Program-made: the position numbers and the translations under genes | Notes under the pieces: model-generated | Told to the model about the DNA's origin: nothing | What the model saw: the letters and a program-made list of their open reading frames with translations, nothing else | The model's database searches: none | Shown here: piece by piece, positions 16,215-18,536 of the stretch | How the letters are laid out: the number at the start of each line of letters is the position of its first letter | How positions within the stretch are numbered: position 1 is the stretch's first letter | Source: JAUVIB01 sp964424545 | GTDB taxonomy: Bacteria; Calditrichota; Calditrichia; Calditrichales; Calditrichaceae | Direction of reading: 5' to 3' | Assembly (NCBI GenBank): GCA_964424545.1 | Contig: CAYRJN010000062.1 | Coordinates: 1 to 18,536 of the forward strand | Length of the DNA: 18,536 nucleotides

Positions 16215-17963
16215 ATGAAATATTTTTTTTGGGTTTTCATATCGATTATTGTAATTATTTCCTGTTCAGAAGAGCCATTAAAAGAATCGCGGATAAGCGG
16301 AAAAATTAATTATGAAAACGGCGCGCCGTCCGACATGGTTTATATCGGTTTATATCCCCTGAGCGCAAAACAATTTTTGGGCAAGTACCGACAGCTTAAG
16401 GAAATAACGGATAACGTCTTCTCTTTTAATGTTGAACCCGGTCTTTATACGTTAGCCGTTTATTCCTTCGCATTCGAACCTTTTCGGAAAAATATTCTTA
16501 TTCCCGATACGAGCACGCAGATCGAAATTAAGATTGAGCTGCCTCGTTTGAGCGTACCCGTAAAAATCGACAGCGTTACTCTGTGCGGAGGCAAGGGACG
16601 CGGTCTGAATTGGCGTATTGAAAAACCGATGACATTAAAGAACGGCAAATGGATTGTCGACAATCGCAATTTATTAAAGAAAGGTGAAAAATATCAGTTT
16701 AAAGTTAACGGGTCAGCCGTATGGGATCTTGCGGATAAGGAATTTTATGTAAATAAACCTTTTGCCACGATAAACAGTATTTACGGCACCGGAGAAATTG
16801 TATTTGATCCATCCTTATATCAAAAACCAAAAAAAACCGCCGCATGCACGTGCGAAGGCATAGAAAAAAAGTACGATCTGCGGACACTGGCGCTGGCGCT
16901 GGATTCTCTCTCAACGGAAACAAACAGGGCGTTACATAACATAAGCTCCATGTCTTTTCAAAAAATCGATTCCCTTTATCAGTCTGTTGTTAAACGGTAT
17001 GAACGATTGGATAAAAAATACGGCCCGCCTTTGGATCAATATATTCTTGAACGTAGAATCTATCCTCTTGAATATCTCAATCCGATAAGCAGAGAATTAC
17101 AACTGCTATTCGGAAAAAGCAAAAGCGACACCAGTCGACTGAATAAATTCTACGAAAGCGATACGTTTAAAGCCTATATCAATGAAAATATCGAATTATT
17201 CAAACAACTTGATCCTTCGTCTTTTTTGCTTAACGGACAATTTGCCATGAATTATATTTGGCTGCATCAATTACTGGAAAATTCATCTGCACTGCAAAGA
17301 CTGATGGGTTTGCCAAAAGATTATTTTTCCGTGCAATTGATTGATTTTGCCGATTTAACCAAAAATAAAAAATGCGCGGCTAATATTTTATTTGCAACCG
17401 GAATGATCTACTCCAGACAAAAATCGCCGGAAGCGCATAATAAGGCCATATTTATTCTTGATAAACTGAAAAGAAAATATCCCAATGATAAAAATGTTAA
17501 AAACGGATATGCGGATAAAATTCTTCGCAGTTTACGCGTGGACAGCGGCCGTACGGCGCCCGATTTTTCCGTCCGAACCGTAACGGGAGACAGCCTGACG
17601 CTTGCAAATTTTCGCGGGAAATTTGTGCTGCTGGATTTTTGGGGAACCTGGTGTGCGCCATGCCGCCAAGAAATCCCCAACCTCATCAATGTTTATAATA
17701 CTTTTTCAAGGGATGATTTGCTCGTTATCGGATTGGCAAAAGATGATCCCGAGAAATTAAAGAATTATATGAAAGAGAAGGAAATACCCTATCCTAATGC
17801 CCTTGCAAATGACAAAATTTTAAAAAGTTACGGAATATTTGCTTTTCCGACCACCTATTTAATTGCTCCGGACGGCATTATTATCGCAAAAAATCTGCGA
17901 GGAGAAGATATAGTTCAAAAAATCAGAGAAAAAATGGATGATTTCTATCGCAATAATAAATAA
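16215..17963 (+). CDS. Multidomain TlpA-like thioredoxin lipoprotein
   Basis: A 582-residue predicted lipoprotein with lipobox IISC (Cys17). Residues 24-110 look like a beta-sandwich of the carboxypeptidase regulatory type. Residues 115-180 resemble an AMPK/CBM48-like Ig fold (VTLCGGKGRGLNW, then GKWIVDN, GEKYQFKVNG). Cys211 and Cys213 sit in a linker. Residues 215-440 are largely helical, unassigned. The C-terminal domain (about 445-575) is a TlpA/ResA-type thioredoxin: APDF, DFWGTWCAPC with active-site Cys480 and Cys483, and cis-proline Pro545 in FAFPTT. It is probably a periplasm-facing thiol-disulfide reductase acting in cytochrome c maturation or envelope thiol control. GGAGA seven bases before the ATG supports the start. 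It has no operon partner. Confidence 0.88.
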   Translation: MKYFFWVFISIIVIISCSEEPLKESRISGKINYENGAPSDMVYIGLYPLSAKQFLGKYRQLKEITDNVFSFNVEPGLYTLAVYSFAFEPFRKNILIPDTSTQIEIKIELPRLSVPVKIDSVTLCGGKGRGLNWRIEKPMTLKNGKWIVDNRNLLKKGEKYQFKVNGSAVWDLADKEFYVNKPFATINSIYGTGEIVFDPSLYQKPKKTAACTCEGIEKKYDLRTLALALDSLSTETNRALHNISSMSFQKIDSLYQSVVKRYERLDKKYGPPLDQYILERRIYPLEYLNPISRELQLLFGKSKSDTSRLNKFYESDTFKAYINENIELFKQLDPSSFLLNGQFAMNYIWLHQLLENSSALQRLMGLPKDYFSVQLIDFADLTKNKKCAANILFATGMIYSRQKSPEAHNKAIFILDKLKRKYPNDKNVKNGYADKILRSLRVDSGRTAPDFSVRTVTGDSLTLANFRGKFVLLDFWGTWCAPCRQEIPNLINVYNTFSRDDLLVIGLAKDDPEKLKNYMKEKEIPYPNALANDKILKSYGIFAFPTTYLIAPDGIIIAKNLRGEDIVQKIREKMDDFYRNNK

Positions 17964-18330
17964 ACGCCTTGCTTGAGTTGTTTTAGTTGAAATTTTGTAA
18001 CTTTTAAGTGAAATAACACGTATTCCGTAGGCAGCGTCCTGTTGATAAATCGCGTGTTTCCGAAATTCTCGGGATATGATTACCCGATAGATATGCAAAA
18101 TGTCGCTTGTCCGGTTAAAGATCCGCTTCTAAAACAGACAAAACGATATTTTATATCCAAGGCTTATCTCGCAATTACACTGCGATTCAAAACCCTATTT
18201 AAAATTTTGGAAACAGGGCATATTTTAGCTATATTCGGCTTGCTTCAATTGCAATTTATGCAGGCCTTATGAGTATTTTTTATTTTTTTATTATCAATAT
18301 TTCATTCTTTTTTACAAGGACAGCGTCATC
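17964..18330. other. Intergenic stretch downstream of the TlpA-like gene
   Basis: No supportable gene. A 76-codon frame at 18042-18272 would need a TTG start, has no convincing ribosome binding site and looks like no known protein. Short inverted repeats (TCGGG/CCCGA near 18070, TCGCA/TGCGA near 18168) are too weak to name. The region may include remnants of an earlier gene. Confidence 0.35.
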
Positions 18331-18492
18331 ATGAAAAGAATTCTCTTTATCTTCTTACTCTTTTTTTCGGTAATCTCCTCGGCAAATGCCAGTTTAGACA
18401 CCTTAAAAACAAACAAAAACAGCCATAAGTTAAAAATTTTTGTTGATTGCCGCCGTTGTGATATGGATTTTATCAGGACGCAAAGAACATAG
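18331..18492 (+). pseudogene. Truncated secreted-protein gene, N-terminal fragment
   Basis: A 53-codon frame with a clear Sec signal peptide, MKRILFIFLLFFSVISSANA, then a mature start ending IFVDCRRCDMDFIRTQ-RT-stop. The DCxxCDxDFIRT phrase resembles the N-terminus of an uncharacterised family of secreted or outer-membrane FCB proteins in which, as I recall, the sequence runs on with an FVNYVRD-like segment. Here it stops two codons later. The break coincides with repeat copy C, which supplies the stop codon. AAGGA ten bases before the ATG is a plausible ribosome binding site. Any remaining part of the gene would lie past the window edge. It may still encode a short secreted peptide. Confidence 0.55.
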
Positions 18493-18510
18493 CTTTGCAA
18501 ATTAATTAAT
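18482..18510 (+). repeat. Dispersed repeat, copy C
   Basis: Third copy of the roughly 29-base repeat, with core AGCTTTGCAAATTAATTAAT. It overlaps the last codons and stop of the truncated secreted-protein gene. It differs from copy A at three positions and from copy B at four. Confidence 0.5.
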
Positions 18511-18536
18511 ATTTTTTGTTTACTTCTTTGAAAGAT

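Noticed and set aside
18042..18272. 76-codon plus-strand frame
   Set aside because: TTG start, no ribosome binding site, and no recognisable or structured composition.
1..18536. CRISPR array
   Set aside because: No regularly spaced repeats were seen; the only dispersed repeat has three irregularly spaced copies.

Overview
The window looks like a chromosomal stretch from a Gram-negative, probably FCB-group bacterium (Bacteroidota, Ignavibacteriota or Calditrichota). This rests on several lipoprotein signal peptides, a BlaR1-type peptidase carrying a TonB-type C-terminal domain, a thioredoxin lipoprotein of the TlpA type, and an AT-leaning base composition. The phylum is an inference, not a result.

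Layout. Positions 1-663 (+) hold the C-terminal end of a type I restriction enzyme subunit, HsdR. From about 950 to 12891 everything is on the minus strand: Mrp/ApbC (Fe-S cluster carrier), an unrecognised 215-residue protein, RecN, a GH114-type lipoprotein with a tiny lipoprotein-like ORF just upstream, an unusual HhH-GPD DNA glycosylase-like protein, tRNA-Asn(GTT) with a perfect hairpin terminator, a 120-residue protein that may be a degenerate histidine-kinase ATPase domain, an exonuclease-DinG helicase fusion, and FumC. From 13352 on, genes are on the plus strand: an orphan 80-residue protein, a BlaI-BlaR1 pair with a near-ideal BlaI operator, a long multidomain TlpA-like lipoprotein, and the start of a secreted protein cut off at a repeat.

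How the genes relate. Three products concern DNA repair or maintenance (RecN, the glycosylase-like protein, exo-DinG), but they are separated by gaps and probably transcribed apart. Mrp may supply Fe-S clusters to proteins such as DinG and the glycosylase, which both carry four-cysteine motifs; this is inference. blaI and blaR1 overlap by 4 bases and form an autoregulated operon that ends at a terminator, so no target gene is linked to it.

Most notable points: the GH114 protein appears circularly permuted, with the usual C-terminal half of the barrel placed first; the glycosylase mixes a Tag-like N-terminal half with an endonuclease III-like Fe-S motif; and a roughly 29-base repeat occurs at least three times, twice bracketing the orphan 80-residue gene and once exactly where a secreted-protein gene breaks off. 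No complete new defence or mobile system is visible.
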